NCBI GenBank assembly: GCA_018662225.1
Contig: JABJGO010000014.1
Coordinates: forward strand, 1 to 52,260
Length of the DNA: 52,260 nt
Reading direction: 5' to 3'
From: Rhodospirillales bacterium
GTDB lineage: Bacteria; Pseudomonadota; Alphaproteobacteria; Rhodospirillales; Casp-alpha2
Shown: piece by piece, positions 35,347-44,084 of the stretch
How the letters are laid out: each line of letters opens with the position of its first letter
Position numbering within the stretch: position 1 is the stretch's first letter
Position numbers and translations under genes: made by a program
Notes under the pieces: model-generated
What the model was told of the DNA's origin: nothing
Databases searched by the model: none
The model's input: the letters and a program-made list of their open reading frames with translations, nothing else

Positions 35347-36138
35347 ATGATGAGTACCAATCTTTTTGATCTGAGCGGTAAGGGTGTTGCGGTTACCGGG
35401 GCTGGACGCGGTTTGGGTGCGGCTATGGCCAAAGGGCTGGCCGCGGCGGGCGCATCCGTCATGTGTGCGGCTCGCACTTTGTCCGAGGTCGAGGATACGG
35501 CTCACGCCATCCTTGATGCCGGCGGAGACGCCCGGGCCATGCAGGTTGATGCCACGGAACGGGCCGCTTGCTCGCAGCTTGTGACGGAAACAGTGTCGGC
35601 GTTCGGGCATCTGGACGCCATGGTGGTCAATCATGGGGTGGGCGGCGTGTTGACCGCCGAGGACATCGATGAAGATCACTGGCATCGCATCGTCAATATT
35701 AACCTGACGGGCTGTTTCAATTGCGCCCAGGCGGCTGGGCAACAGATGATCAAACAGGGCCACGGCGGGTCCATCATCATGACCTCATCCAACGCCAGTT
35801 TGGTGGGATTTAAAGGGTTAACCGCTTATGGCGCCAGCAAGGCCGGTGTGGATCAATTGGCGCGACAATTGGCCGTAGACTGGGGTGAGCATAATATTCG
35901 CGTCAACACCATCAACCCTGGTGAGATGACCCATAAAATGCAACACCGTCAATCGGGCAAGAAATCGGTAGCCCATACGGACACCTCTGCGGACGACTCT
36001 CAGTTCGATCTGACCCCGCTCGGTCGTGAAGGTGACCCGAGCGAACTTGTCGGGCCGGTCATTTTCCTGGCGTCCAACGCCTCGTCCTTCATCACCGGTC
36101 ATTCCATCCCGGTGGACGGCGGTTTCACGATCTTTTAA
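35347..36138 (+). CDS. Short-chain dehydrogenase/reductase in the thiZXY operon
   Basis: An SDR of 263 residues with intact active-site motifs: TGAGRGLGAAMA for NAD(P), NHGVGG, SIIMTSSNA, and YGASK for the catalytic tyrosine and lysine. C-terminal GHSIPVDGGF is a classical SDR ending. AGGGA precedes ATG 35347, 8 bases after thiY. It is the last gene of the TPP-riboswitch operon, which ends at a terminator. The substrate is not known; its location suggests a step in the processing of an imported thiamine precursor or breakdown product, for example reduction or oxidation of a pyrimidine or thiazole side-chain. That is inference from context only. Confidence 0.9.
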   Translation: MMSTNLFDLSGKGVAVTGAGRGLGAAMAKGLAAAGASVMCAARTLSEVEDTAHAILDAGGDARAMQVDATERAACSQLVTETVSAFGHLDAMVVNHGVGGVLTAEDIDEDHWHRIVNINLTGCFNCAQAAGQQMIKQGHGGSIIMTSSNASLVGFKGLTAYGASKAGVDQLARQLAVDWGEHNIRVNTINPGEMTHKMQHRQSGKKSVAHTDTSADDSQFDLTPLGREGDPSELVGPVIFLASNASSFITGHSIPVDGGFTIF

Positions 36139-36142
36139 ACAC

Positions 36143-36170
36143 AAAAAAAGAGGGCCGAAGCCCCCTTTTC
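36143..36170. terminator. Bidirectional terminator between SDR and nhaD
   Basis: GGGC, CGAA, GCCC with CTTTTC after it on the plus strand and CTTTTTTTGTG after it on the minus strand. It can end both the thi operon and nhaD; the short stem makes the minus direction stronger. Confidence 0.6.
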
Positions 36171-36189
36171 ATGTCAATTGTCTTGGCGT

Positions 36190-37593
36190 TTATTGAAGGC
36201 CGTTGACCCAGATATGTGTATAAATGCTGGCCGCATACCCCAGGGCGATCGCCGGAGCCCATTTCAGGTGGCTGCCGAAGGTGTACATACCGCGTGCCTG
36301 CCCCATCAGGGCCACACCGGCGGCTGAGCCAATGGATAGCATACTACCACCCACACCGGCCGTCAGCGTGACCAGCAACCATTGCCCATCGGACATGTCC
36401 GGCTGCATGGTCAACACCGCGAACATGACCGGGATGTTATCCACGATAGCGGACAGGAAGCCGACCAGCACGTTGGCCGTGGTTGGCCCCATATCTAGGT
36501 ACATAATTTCTGAAACCAGTGCCAGATAGCCCATGAATCCCAGGCCACCAACACTCAGCACCACGCCGTAGAAAAACAACAACGTATCCCACTCGGCGCG
36601 GGCCACTTTGGCGAATACGTCAAATACCGCCACATCGCCAACCTGCCCGGTATCGGTGCGTTCGTGCAGGCGGTGAGCTTTCTTTTTAAGATAAAAGCCC
36701 ATAATTTTCAGGTAACCAAGCCCCGTCATCATGCCCAACATGGGAGGCAAGTGCAGGAACTGGTGGAAGCTGACAGCCGTCGCAATCGTCAGGCCAAACA
36801 ACAGCATGATCATTTTGGCGCCGTCTTTCATGTCAACCACCTCATCATTGGGGGCTGGATGCTCGTTGGGCACAAAGAAATGCATGATGGCGGCCGGCAC
36901 AAGGAAGTTCACCACAGACGGGACAAACAGGGCAAAGAATTCGAAGAACCCAAGAATGCCTTTCTGCCACACCATCAGCGTTGTGATATCGCCAAACGGG
37001 CTGAACGCACCGCCGGCATTGGCCGCAACAACGATATTAATACAGGCGATGGCTACAAATGGCTTGTTGGTGCCACCCACGGCTAACACAACAGCACACA
37101 TCAACAGGGCTGTGGTCAGGTTGTCTGCAATTGGAGAGATGAAGAAAGCCAGGATACCCGTCATCCAGAACAGTTGACGGAAACCATATCCTTTACGCAC
37201 CAACCAGGAGCGCAGCGCTTCAAACACGTTCCGCTCTTCCATGGCGTTGATGTACGTCATGGCGACCAACAGGAACAGGAACAGTTCTGCGTATTCCAGG
37301 ATGTTGTGACGGACAGCAGCTTCTGCCTGATAAGTCAGGCCGTTGCTGGCATAAATATAACCGATGATGGCCCAAATAAGACCCGCTGACAGAATGACCG
37401 GTTTTGATTTACGAAGGTGCGTTACCTCTTCTGTCATCACAAACAGATAGGCGATCACAAAGATGGCAATACACAAATAACCCCAAGGGCTAGTCGTTAA
37501 GTCCAAAGTCTCGGCATCGACGGAAGCCAATGCCATGGATGGTGCCAATACCAACACCGAGAAAATCGAAAATAGCCGTGAAAACCAAGTCAT
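36190..37593 (-). CDS. nhaD: Na+/H+ antiporter of the NhaD type
   Basis: A sodium-proton antiporter of 467 residues. A signal-like N-terminal helix (RLFSIFSVLVLAPSMALA) is followed by about eleven helices. Family motifs are TEEVTHLRKSKPV, NILEYAELFLFLLVAMTY, FFISPIADNLTTALLM, NAGGAFSPFGDITTLMVW and SAIVDNIPVMFAVL. NhaD is common in marine and haloalkaliphilic bacteria and fits a saline habitat. It is a single gene, convergent with the SDR, and the intergenic terminator ends it. The ATG at 37593 is used. Confidence 0.93.
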   Translation of the reverse strand: MTWFSRLFSIFSVLVLAPSMALASVDAETLDLTTSPWGYLCIAIFVIAYLFVMTEEVTHLRKSKPVILSAGLIWAIIGYIYASNGLTYQAEAAVRHNILEYAELFLFLLVAMTYINAMEERNVFEALRSWLVRKGYGFRQLFWMTGILAFFISPIADNLTTALLMCAVVLAVGGTNKPFVAIACINIVVAANAGGAFSPFGDITTLMVWQKGILGFFEFFALFVPSVVNFLVPAAIMHFFVPNEHPAPNDEVVDMKDGAKMIMLLFGLTIATAVSFHQFLHLPPMLGMMTGLGYLKIMGFYLKKKAHRLHERTDTGQVGDVAVFDVFAKVARAEWDTLLFFYGVVLSVGGLGFMGYLALVSEIMYLDMGPTTANVLVGFLSAIVDNIPVMFAVLTMQPDMSDGQWLLVTLTAGVGGSMLSIGSAAGVALMGQARGMYTFGSHLKWAPAIALGYAASIYTHIWVNGLQ

Positions 37594-37867
37594 TCAGTGA
37601 AACTCCCTAACTCAAATAACCGTTATCGTGTGTGCGAACAGAATCATGCACGTAATTCACTGCTTCACAATACAATATGAAACAGGACGTAATGCCGCTG
37701 TATCTTTACCTATGAATTCATGGGCCGATATTCAATGGAGAATAACAACTGTGGCATGCAATAGGCCACCCAATGGTGTAATAAAATAATTTATTGCCAA
37801 AAAGGCGACATTCTTGTTTAACGGATAGTGGCTGGTTTAAGAGCGATTGAAGAAACTTGGGGAAACT
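37594..37867. other. Divergent promoter region nhaD / 37868 gene
   Basis: About 270 AT-rich bases hold promoters for two divergent genes. I see no strong palindrome or RNA element. Confidence 0.35.
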
Positions 37868-39046
37868 ATGGCGATTAGTGCACCATCCGCAGATGAATTG
37901 TTAAAAACACTTCAGAGCGAGCGGCCCAATGCTGGCGGTAAAAACACCCTTATTCTGGTTTCGCTGGATAGCTTGCCGGAATCTGACTCTGACGAGTATT
38001 GGATTGAGTTGTCCGAGGTTCTGCAGCGATTGAAGATCACGTTCGATGCTCATATTTTTCAAATCTCCACGTCTGAATACGGCGTTTTGCTGAACGTGAC
38101 CGAACAAAATCAAATCAATATCAACACATCGTTGAAGTTTGATCTGTTGAAGCTGATCCAGAAAAACTTCCCAGACTTCTTTGGCATGGTCGATCAAAAC
38201 CGGTTAATCCGATCTATCGACCTGCACTTGCGTCACAAGAATGCCGTTGCCTATCTGGAACACAAAATAGCCGCAGCCAGCGTTGCCAAAACTGATGGCG
38301 GCAAGCTCAGAAATCTACGTGAACAGGATATCGAACGGGTTCGTGAGGTTCTGAAAACCATTGGACCAGAAGCCTTCACCAAGCTGTTCATTAAAAGCCA
38401 ACCCATCATCGCCCTGAAAAAAAACCAGCCACCGATCGTTGTCATGCATGAGTATTTTGTGGCCATGGAAGAGTTGCGACGGCATGCATTCCCTGAGGTT
38501 CAGTTGCGCGGATCCGGCAATGTATTCAATCAGTTGACGGTGGAACTGGATACTATCCTGATGAACCTGTTTCGGGCTTTTGTGGACAAAAAAACCAAGG
38601 CATCCATCAATCTGAACGTAGAAAGCGTCTTCACCCAGACTTTTCAGAAATTTCAGGAAAGTTTTGGTGACGACGGATTTGCCAATCTGGTATTCGAGTT
38701 CCGTCAACCCGATATTCTGCAACACTTTGATCAATACGAGGTGGCGGCCGCTACCATCTATGGGAAACAGGGCAATGTGGCCGTTGATGCCATTCACCCG
38801 GAGACTATTGGTGTGATGAATCTGGGCCGCGTGGGCGCTACCATGGCCAAAATTTTCTGGCAACAGGGTGCAGAGACATCCCTGCCTGACCTAAGACAAG
38901 AAATCGAAGAAATGGCCAGCAAGGGCCGCATTCTGATCCTGTCGCGCGTGGATGAGCATTCCGCCATCGAACTGGGCCAATCACTGGGCATCAATATGTT
39001 TCAGGGATTCCTGGTGGATGACATGATTAATGGTAAAAATAAATAG
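37868..39046 (+). CDS. Degenerate GGDEF/EAL-like protein
   Basis: A soluble protein of 392 residues with no obvious catalytic motif. The C-terminal part resembles a worn EAL domain: SINLNVESVFTQTFQKFQ is like the NLSxxxL strand, NLVFEFRQPDI replaces the usual LEITE, and ILSRVDEHSAIELGQSLGI then FQGFLVDDM recalls AEGVETxxQxxxLxxLG...QGY. The N-terminal part (LILVSLDSLPESDSDEYWIELSEVLQR, quoted only in outline) is like the first half of a GGDEF domain without its signature. Key EAL residues (the E-A-L and DDFG acids) are absent, so hydrolysis of cyclic di-GMP is unlikely. It may bind a ligand or a partner. ATG 37868 follows GGGGA. The family call is by pattern and moderate. Confidence 0.6.
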   Translation: MAISAPSADELLKTLQSERPNAGGKNTLILVSLDSLPESDSDEYWIELSEVLQRLKITFDAHIFQISTSEYGVLLNVTEQNQININTSLKFDLLKLIQKNFPDFFGMVDQNRLIRSIDLHLRHKNAVAYLEHKIAAASVAKTDGGKLRNLREQDIERVREVLKTIGPEAFTKLFIKSQPIIALKKNQPPIVVMHEYFVAMEELRRHAFPEVQLRGSGNVFNQLTVELDTILMNLFRAFVDKKTKASINLNVESVFTQTFQKFQESFGDDGFANLVFEFRQPDILQHFDQYEVAAATIYGKQGNVAVDAIHPETIGVMNLGRVGATMAKIFWQQGAETSLPDLRQEIEEMASKGRILILSRVDEHSAIELGQSLGINMFQGFLVDDMINGKNK

Positions 39047-39094
39047 CAGACAGCACGTGGTACTCTGGCCCGCTACCGGTGCCATTCCCCCCTT

Positions 39095-39967
39095 CTATCC
39101 CCCCAGGAACAGGCGCCCTACATCGGGATTATCCAGCAATTCATCACCTTTTCCGGCCAGTGCCAGCCGACCCGACACAAGCACATATCCGATATCCGAA
39201 AATTCCAGGCCCTTCTTGGCATTTTGCTCAACCATGATAATGGTCTTGCCTTCACTTTTTTGAAGATCTTCTAGAATTTCGAAAACCATATCAATAAACC
39301 GGGGCTCAAGACCGATACTGGGCTCGTCCACCAGTAAAACCTTCGGGTTCATGACCAGCGCCCGTGATATCTCCAACAAACGCCGCTCCCCACCAGACAA
39401 CACACCGGCCCGTTGGTTGCGACGCTGGGCAAGCCGGTCGTATTTCTCGAACACCCGCTCGGTCGCTGCTTGGGCCTCAGCACTTTCCTTCATGAGAAAA
39501 CCGCCCATCAGTAGATTTTCTTCTACCGTCATATCCGGAAACACGGAATTGTCCTGAAGAATATAAGCGATACCCGCATCCTTCAGTTTCCGATTAGGAT
39601 TAAAGGAGGTCACGTCCCGACCCTCGACACTTACCGCGCCATCCGTGATATTGGTAAAGCCGTATATGGAATGCAGGATGGTGGATTTTCCGGCCCCATT
39701 CGGGCCAATCAGGCACAATGACTGTCCGGCGCCCACCCGCAGATCAAACTCGTGAATGATCTCCATCTTGCCATAACCGGCAACCAGACCATCAATGCTG
39801 AGGTACGGATCGCCGGGTGTTAGTGCAGACAGTTGTTCCAGAGTTGGGGTATCCGCAGACAGGCCTTCGGCTTCGCGCGCCACATCGTCGACCGACATTA
39901 CCGTGTCCACGCCACCCAAGCCATAGCCGCTAATTGTCTTGCCCGACTGTTTTGTAGGTTCAGCCAT
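39095..39967 (-). CDS. livF: Branched-chain amino-acid-type ABC transporter ATPase, LivF-like
   Basis: An ATPase of 290 residues for a Liv-type importer. A 50-residue N-terminal extension (containing SGYGLGGVDTVMSVDDVAR) precedes the usual ABC core, which begins at about LSIDGLVAGYG. Walker A is IGPNGAGKSTIL, Q-loop YILQDNSVFPDMTVEEN, signature LSGGERRLLEISRAL and Walker B VLLVDEPSIGLEP. The ATG at 39967 overlaps the livG stop (TGATG), so translation is coupled. The extension is unusual for LivF, which is normally about 235 residues. Confidence 0.9.
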   Translation of the reverse strand: MAEPTKQSGKTISGYGLGGVDTVMSVDDVAREAEGLSADTPTLEQLSALTPGDPYLSIDGLVAGYGKMEIIHEFDLRVGAGQSLCLIGPNGAGKSTILHSIYGFTNITDGAVSVEGRDVTSFNPNRKLKDAGIAYILQDNSVFPDMTVEENLLMGGFLMKESAEAQAATERVFEKYDRLAQRRNQRAGVLSGGERRLLEISRALVMNPKVLLVDEPSIGLEPRFIDMVFEILEDLQKSEGKTIIMVEQNAKKGLEFSDIGYVLVSGRLALAGKGDELLDNPDVGRLFLGG

Positions 39968-40713
39968 CAATGCGCCCCCAGATAGGCATCGATAACCCGT
40001 TGGTCATTCTGAAGATCAGACGGCGTGCCATCAGCCAGCATCTCGCCATGGGCCAGACAGTAAATGTGTTCGGCCAGGTTCATGATCACTCGCATATTGT
40101 GCTCAATCACCAGTAACGTAACCCCCAACGTTTCATTGGCCCGTTGCAGCCGGTCAATCAAGCCATTGATCAAGGTCGGATTGATGCCGGCGGTCGGCTC
40201 ATCCAGCAGCAACAGCCGTGGTTCATTCATCAATGCCATGGCAAATTCCAGCAATTTTTGTTGACCGAAGGAAAGATCACCGGCCATCAGGTGGCGCTTG
40301 GAATAAAGGCCCACGAATTCCAGCAACTCTTCTGCCCGCTCGGCCACCTCATCTCGATGCCGTGCCAACATTTCCCGAAGGCCTTCATTCACATGGGGCA
40401 CACTGATCCGCATGTTATCCATACACGTCATCAGACCGTAAACCCGGGTTTGCTGAAATGTGCGTAACAGGCCCAGTCGGGCAATTTCCGGCACTTGTTT
40501 TTTCGATATATCATCACCGCAGAATGAAATGCTGCCGGAATCGATGGGGTGAAAGCCGACGATTGAATTGAACAGCGTCGTCTTACCAGACCCGTTGGGA
40601 CCAATCAGGCCGATAATGCGCCCTTCCGGGACTTCCAGAGAAATATCATTGTTCGCCACCACCCCGCCGAACGCCTTGCTGACTCCGGTAACCTGCAACA
40701 ATGGTGTCGTCAT
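39967..40713 (-). CDS. livG: Branched-chain amino-acid-type ABC transporter ATPase, LivG-like
   Basis: The second ATPase, 248 residues. Walker A is IGPNGSGKTTLFNSIVG, signature LSFGQQKLLEFAMAL and Walker B LLLLDEPTAGINP. The long insertion typical of LivG (TFQQTRVYGLMTCMDNM) is present. Its ATG at 40713 overlaps the livM stop by 4 bases (ATGA). It works as a heterodimer with LivF on the LivH-LivM channel. Confidence 0.93.
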   Translation of the reverse strand: MTTPLLQVTGVSKAFGGVVANNDISLEVPEGRIIGLIGPNGSGKTTLFNSIVGFHPIDSGSISFCGDDISKKQVPEIARLGLLRTFQQTRVYGLMTCMDNMRISVPHVNEGLREMLARHRDEVAERAEELLEFVGLYSKRHLMAGDLSFGQQKLLEFAMALMNEPRLLLLDEPTAGINPTLINGLIDRLQRANETLGVTLLVIEHNMRVIMNLAEHIYCLAHGEMLADGTPSDLQNDQRVIDAYLGAH

Positions 40714-41750
40714 GGCGTTGATCCTTTTTTGGATGACTTGAGATCAACCTTGTGGCCTAAAAGTTCGGGCCACCGGTCGCGGATGAAGCCCATTATTCCT
40801 TCGGGGAAAAACACCACGATGGATATCACCAAAATACCCAGAGCTACCCGCTGCCAGCCGAACAGATATGTCCAAAACAGTTCCTGCATAATATGAAAAA
40901 CAGTGGCACCGATGACGGGGCCCCATATGGTTCCTTTGCCCCCAAGGATGGCCATCAGCACCATCCAGACCCCGAAGGTCGCGCCCGCAAATGCCACCTC
41001 TGTGGGATCAATAAACCCAACCATGTTCCCAAGCGCGCCGCCAGCCAATGCCAGAAAAAAGGCAGATATACACCACGCCAATGTTTTATAGCGGGTGGTG
41101 TGGATGCCCATGGCCTCGGCTTTGTCTTCATCATCCCGGATGGCATTGATGGCGAGACCGAACTGGCCTTTGTACAACCACGACAACACCGTAAATGTGG
41201 CCGCAGCGAGGGTGAGGAAATAATAGTAAAAGAAATACCCGCGATCGCCTAGGTCCTCGTGCGGGAACGTGGGTGGTACCAGACCGGACCCGGCACCAAT
41301 GTAGTCGATGCCCGCAGCAATTTCCGCAGCAGCAATCCCGAGGCCCAAGGTGCAGATGGCAAAATAATGCCCGCGCAACTTCAAAATTCCTGCCCCCAGA
41401 ATAGCGGCGAGAATCACGCAAACCACCACCGAAACCCCAAGTCCAAGAAATAATCCGGTCAGATAATCTGTACCATTGATGATATTCAATGACCCGGCCA
41501 GAGACTCGTATTCTTCTGCTGTAAAGAACAGGTCACGCTGAATTACCGCCGTCACGTACATGCCGGTGCCAAAGAAAACGATATTGCCAAAAGAGTTATA
41601 GCCCATCTGCCCGCCCATAATATCCCAGGTCAGGGCAAAGGTGATCATCAGCATTAACATGGCCAGTTGCGTCTTGAAGGCAGGCATCAGCACAGGTGCG
41701 AGCAACATCAATCCGACCAGCAAAAGCAGGTAAAGTTTCTTGCGGCTCAT
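40710..41750 (-). CDS. livM: Liv-type ABC transporter permease LivM
   Basis: An integral membrane protein of 346 residues and about ten helices. Family markers are GQMGYNSFGNIVFFGTGMY in helix 2, LRGHYFAICTLGLG, and the ATPase contact loop AIRDDEDKAEAMGIHTTRYK. ATG 41750 (MSRKKLYLLLL) overlaps the livH stop by 4 bases, and I preferred it to an earlier ATG that reads through livH. Substrates of the system may be branched-chain amino acids, other amino acids, or urea/amides. Confidence 0.93.
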   Translation of the reverse strand: MSRKKLYLLLLVGLMLLAPVLMPAFKTQLAMLMLMITFALTWDIMGGQMGYNSFGNIVFFGTGMYVTAVIQRDLFFTAEEYESLAGSLNIINGTDYLTGLFLGLGVSVVVCVILAAILGAGILKLRGHYFAICTLGLGIAAAEIAAGIDYIGAGSGLVPPTFPHEDLGDRGYFFYYYFLTLAAATFTVLSWLYKGQFGLAINAIRDDEDKAEAMGIHTTRYKTLAWCISAFFLALAGGALGNMVGFIDPTEVAFAGATFGVWMVLMAILGGKGTIWGPVIGATVFHIMQELFWTYLFGWQRVALGILVISIVVFFPEGIMGFIRDRWPELLGHKVDLKSSKKGSTP

Positions 41751-42646
41751 TTCAATACCTGCCGTTTCCGGCGCAATCGCCAACTCCGCCAAACCAGAAT
41801 GACCACGAGCAACGAAAAGATGAATGCCGTCTGGAACTCGGCCCCCAGCAGAAAGCCGGCAAAATTCTCGCTGACACCCAACATCATGCCGGATGCAACC
41901 ACACCGAACACATTGCCCAAACCGGCGATAATAACGATCATGAAAGATCGCACGGTGTAGGCCAAGCCAATGAACGGCTGGATAACCCATGTCATAACGA
42001 CTAACGCACCAGCTGCACCACAGATCGCCGCATTCAAGGCATAGGTCGTGGCGTAGACCTTATCTGTATCGATGCCCAGAATACGGGCCGCGCGGGCATT
42101 CTGGGCCGTGGCTCGGATTGCCTGCCCTGTGCGCGATTTCTTCAAAAACATCATGAGCACGGTGCCAACCACCAGTGCAATGGCGCAGGCCAAAACCTTG
42201 ACCTGGTTCACCGTTACCATGTTGTTGAACAGGAACCATGTACCGAACCCGGATTCAACTGTCTGCACATCGGCCGTGAACGTCTGGTTCATGAGTTGTT
42301 GCAGCAGGATACTGATACCAAAGGTGGCAAGGATGGAGATAAATAAATCGCGCTCTACGATACGCACGATGACGACGCGGTACACCAGGAGCCCCACCCC
42401 GTACAGCGCCACCGCGGCAAACGGGATCGTCAGAACCGGGTGTATGCCGTAGCCAGCCAAAATGAACGTCACGTAGCCGCCCAGGATAACGAATTCGCCC
42501 TGGGCAATATTGATGATGTTCATGACGCCCCACACCAGTGCCATGCCATAGGCGGCGAGCGCAAAGATGGAGCCCACCAGCAACCCGTCGATAAGCAACT
42601 GCATGGAAAAAACAGGTGCGACGATAAGCAGTTCGAGATTATTCAT
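41747..42646 (-). CDS. livH: Liv-type ABC transporter permease LivH
   Basis: An integral membrane protein of 299 residues, about eight helices. Family markers are LLIDGLLVGSIFALAAYGMALVWGVMNIINIAQGEFV and, near the end, the ATPase contact region AIRATAQNARAARILGI. The ATG at 42646 lies 72 bases after livJ, with a strong hairpin between. Overlap with livM shows that livHMGF are translated as a unit. Confidence 0.93.
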   Translation of the reverse strand: MNNLELLIVAPVFSMQLLIDGLLVGSIFALAAYGMALVWGVMNIINIAQGEFVILGGYVTFILAGYGIHPVLTIPFAAVALYGVGLLVYRVVIVRIVERDLFISILATFGISILLQQLMNQTFTADVQTVESGFGTWFLFNNMVTVNQVKVLACAIALVVGTVLMMFLKKSRTGQAIRATAQNARAARILGIDTDKVYATTYALNAAICGAAGALVVMTWVIQPFIGLAYTVRSFMIVIIAGLGNVFGVVASGMMLGVSENFAGFLLGAEFQTAFIFSLLVVILVWRSWRLRRKRQVLK

Positions 42647-42670
42647 ATGAAATATTCTTGATACGTGAAA

Positions 42671-42703
42671 TGCCCTACATCCGTTTCAGGCGGATGCAGG
42701 GCA
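42671..42703 (-). terminator. Intercistronic hairpin between livJ and livH
   Basis: On the minus strand TGCCCTGCATCCG pairs with CGGATGTAGGGCA around a 7-base loop: 12 Watson-Crick pairs and one G-U. The plus-strand version would carry an A-C mismatch, so the structure is tuned to the minus RNA. A broken U-run follows, so it may attenuate or protect the livJ message rather than fully terminate. Confidence 0.65.
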
Positions 42704-42718
42704 CAATTTCACCGTGGC

Positions 42719-43957
42719 TTACATATCAGGCCGGGGGTAAACAACGGGCTCAGACGCGAAACGCGACGGAGCAACCGCCACCAACTTGCCATTAATAATC
42801 TGACGCAGAACCATGGGTTTAGCCATGTTGTTGCCAGCTTCCGTGAATTTGATGGGACCATAGAAGGTCATCAAATCAGTCGCCGCCAATGCATCCCGAA
42901 TGGCCTCTGTATCGAAGGACCCGGCTCGTTCCATGGCGTCAACGAACACCTGTACCGAGGCCGTAGACTCCGCCGCCTGATAGGGTGGGTAGTAGCCATA
43001 TATCGCATTGAAATCATTGTAGTAATCCATGGCAGTACCGAAATCACTATCCTCATAGGACATGGTTTCGGTCCATTGAGTTGCACACAATGTATTTTCG
43101 GCACCCGCACCAAACTTGCCGATCACGTCAGCCGCTTCACAATGCGTCACCGCCAGCATGGGCACGTTCACCTTCATCTCGTTTACCTGACGAACAGCCA
43201 GAACAGCACCTTTTGAATGACCGGAAACTACCAGAATATCGGGTCGCAGTGCCTTAACCTTGGTCAGCGTTGCCGTCATGTCGTTAAGCTCTTTTGGTAG
43301 CTTGTCATCGATTACAATTTGCATGCCATGCTTGTTGGCATCGTCAACAATACCGGCGCGGACGTCCTGGGAAAAAGGATCATTTTCCACTGCGATAGCC
43401 ACCTTGAGAGAGGACGGGTCTTTACCTGCTTTTGTAGCCTGTTCGGCTGCCAGATTAATGGCTTCGGTCAAATATTGCTCCGACGTAGATAGCACCGCGA
43501 AAAGGTATTTATAGCCCTTATTGAACAGCGAACGCGAAGCACCGTTTCCCTCAACCATGGGGATTTTATATTTCTCCGTGACCGGGGCAACAGCTTTGGT
43601 CAAACCGGAGCCGTATGGCCCCAGAACAAATTTGATTTCATCCTGTTGAATGATTTTTTCGGCCAGCTGCGCGGCGCGCGCCGGTGTGGATTCATCATCG
43701 TAGTACTGAATGGCAATCTTGTAATCTTTGCCCGCAACCGTCACGCCGCCTTTGGCATTGATACGTTCAACGGCCAGGTCGTAGCCGTTCTTCGTGTGCT
43801 TGCCATTGGTGGAATATTTACCCGTAAAGGATACAGCGGCACCAAAGATGATTGTATCGCCCTCAACCTTGGCGTTGGCGGGTAATGTGCTGCTCAAGAC
43901 AAGCGCACAAACGGCACCGGCCATTGGTAACGTTTTGACTATAGTTTTCATAAGCAT
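42719..43957 (-). CDS. livJ: Liv-type periplasmic substrate-binding protein
   Basis: A periplasmic binding protein of 412 residues. A signal peptide (VKTLPMAGAVCALVLSSTLPANA) precedes the type I fold: GAAVSFTGKYSTNGKHTKNGYDLAVERIN, quoted here only in its core GKYSTNGKHTKNGYDLA, then YDDESTPARAAQLAEKII, VVSGHSKGAVLAVRQ and PYQAAESTASVQVF. This is the LivJ/amino-acid family, but the ligand pocket cannot be read. ATG 43957 has GGGAG 7 bases upstream. It is the first gene of the livJHMGF operon, and the hairpin after it should raise its message relative to the channel genes. Confidence 0.92.
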   Translation of the reverse strand: MLMKTIVKTLPMAGAVCALVLSSTLPANAKVEGDTIIFGAAVSFTGKYSTNGKHTKNGYDLAVERINAKGGVTVAGKDYKIAIQYYDDESTPARAAQLAEKIIQQDEIKFVLGPYGSGLTKAVAPVTEKYKIPMVEGNGASRSLFNKGYKYLFAVLSTSEQYLTEAINLAAEQATKAGKDPSSLKVAIAVENDPFSQDVRAGIVDDANKHGMQIVIDDKLPKELNDMTATLTKVKALRPDILVVSGHSKGAVLAVRQVNEMKVNVPMLAVTHCEAADVIGKFGAGAENTLCATQWTETMSYEDSDFGTAMDYYNDFNAIYGYYPPYQAAESTASVQVFVDAMERAGSFDTEAIRDALAATDLMTFYGPIKFTEAGNNMAKPMVLRQIINGKLVAVAPSRFASEPVVYPRPDM

Positions 43958-44019
43958 TCTGAATCTCCCTGAGTGAAGTCTGTCGGTTATTTCGACATTT
44001 TTGATCTTCGCGCCGCGAT

Positions 44020-44047
44020 ATTGTAGGTCAATGAGATTACAAAGCAA
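44020..44047 (-). promoter_or_regulatory. Predicted sigma-70-type promoter of livJ
   Basis: Minus strand TTGCTT, 16 bases, TACAAT, about 60 bases upstream of the livJ ATG. Close to consensus in the -10 box and moderate in the -35 box. Confidence 0.4.
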
Positions 44048-44084
44048 CTACGACCGTGTTTTTCTGGAATGTGCTGACCAAAAA

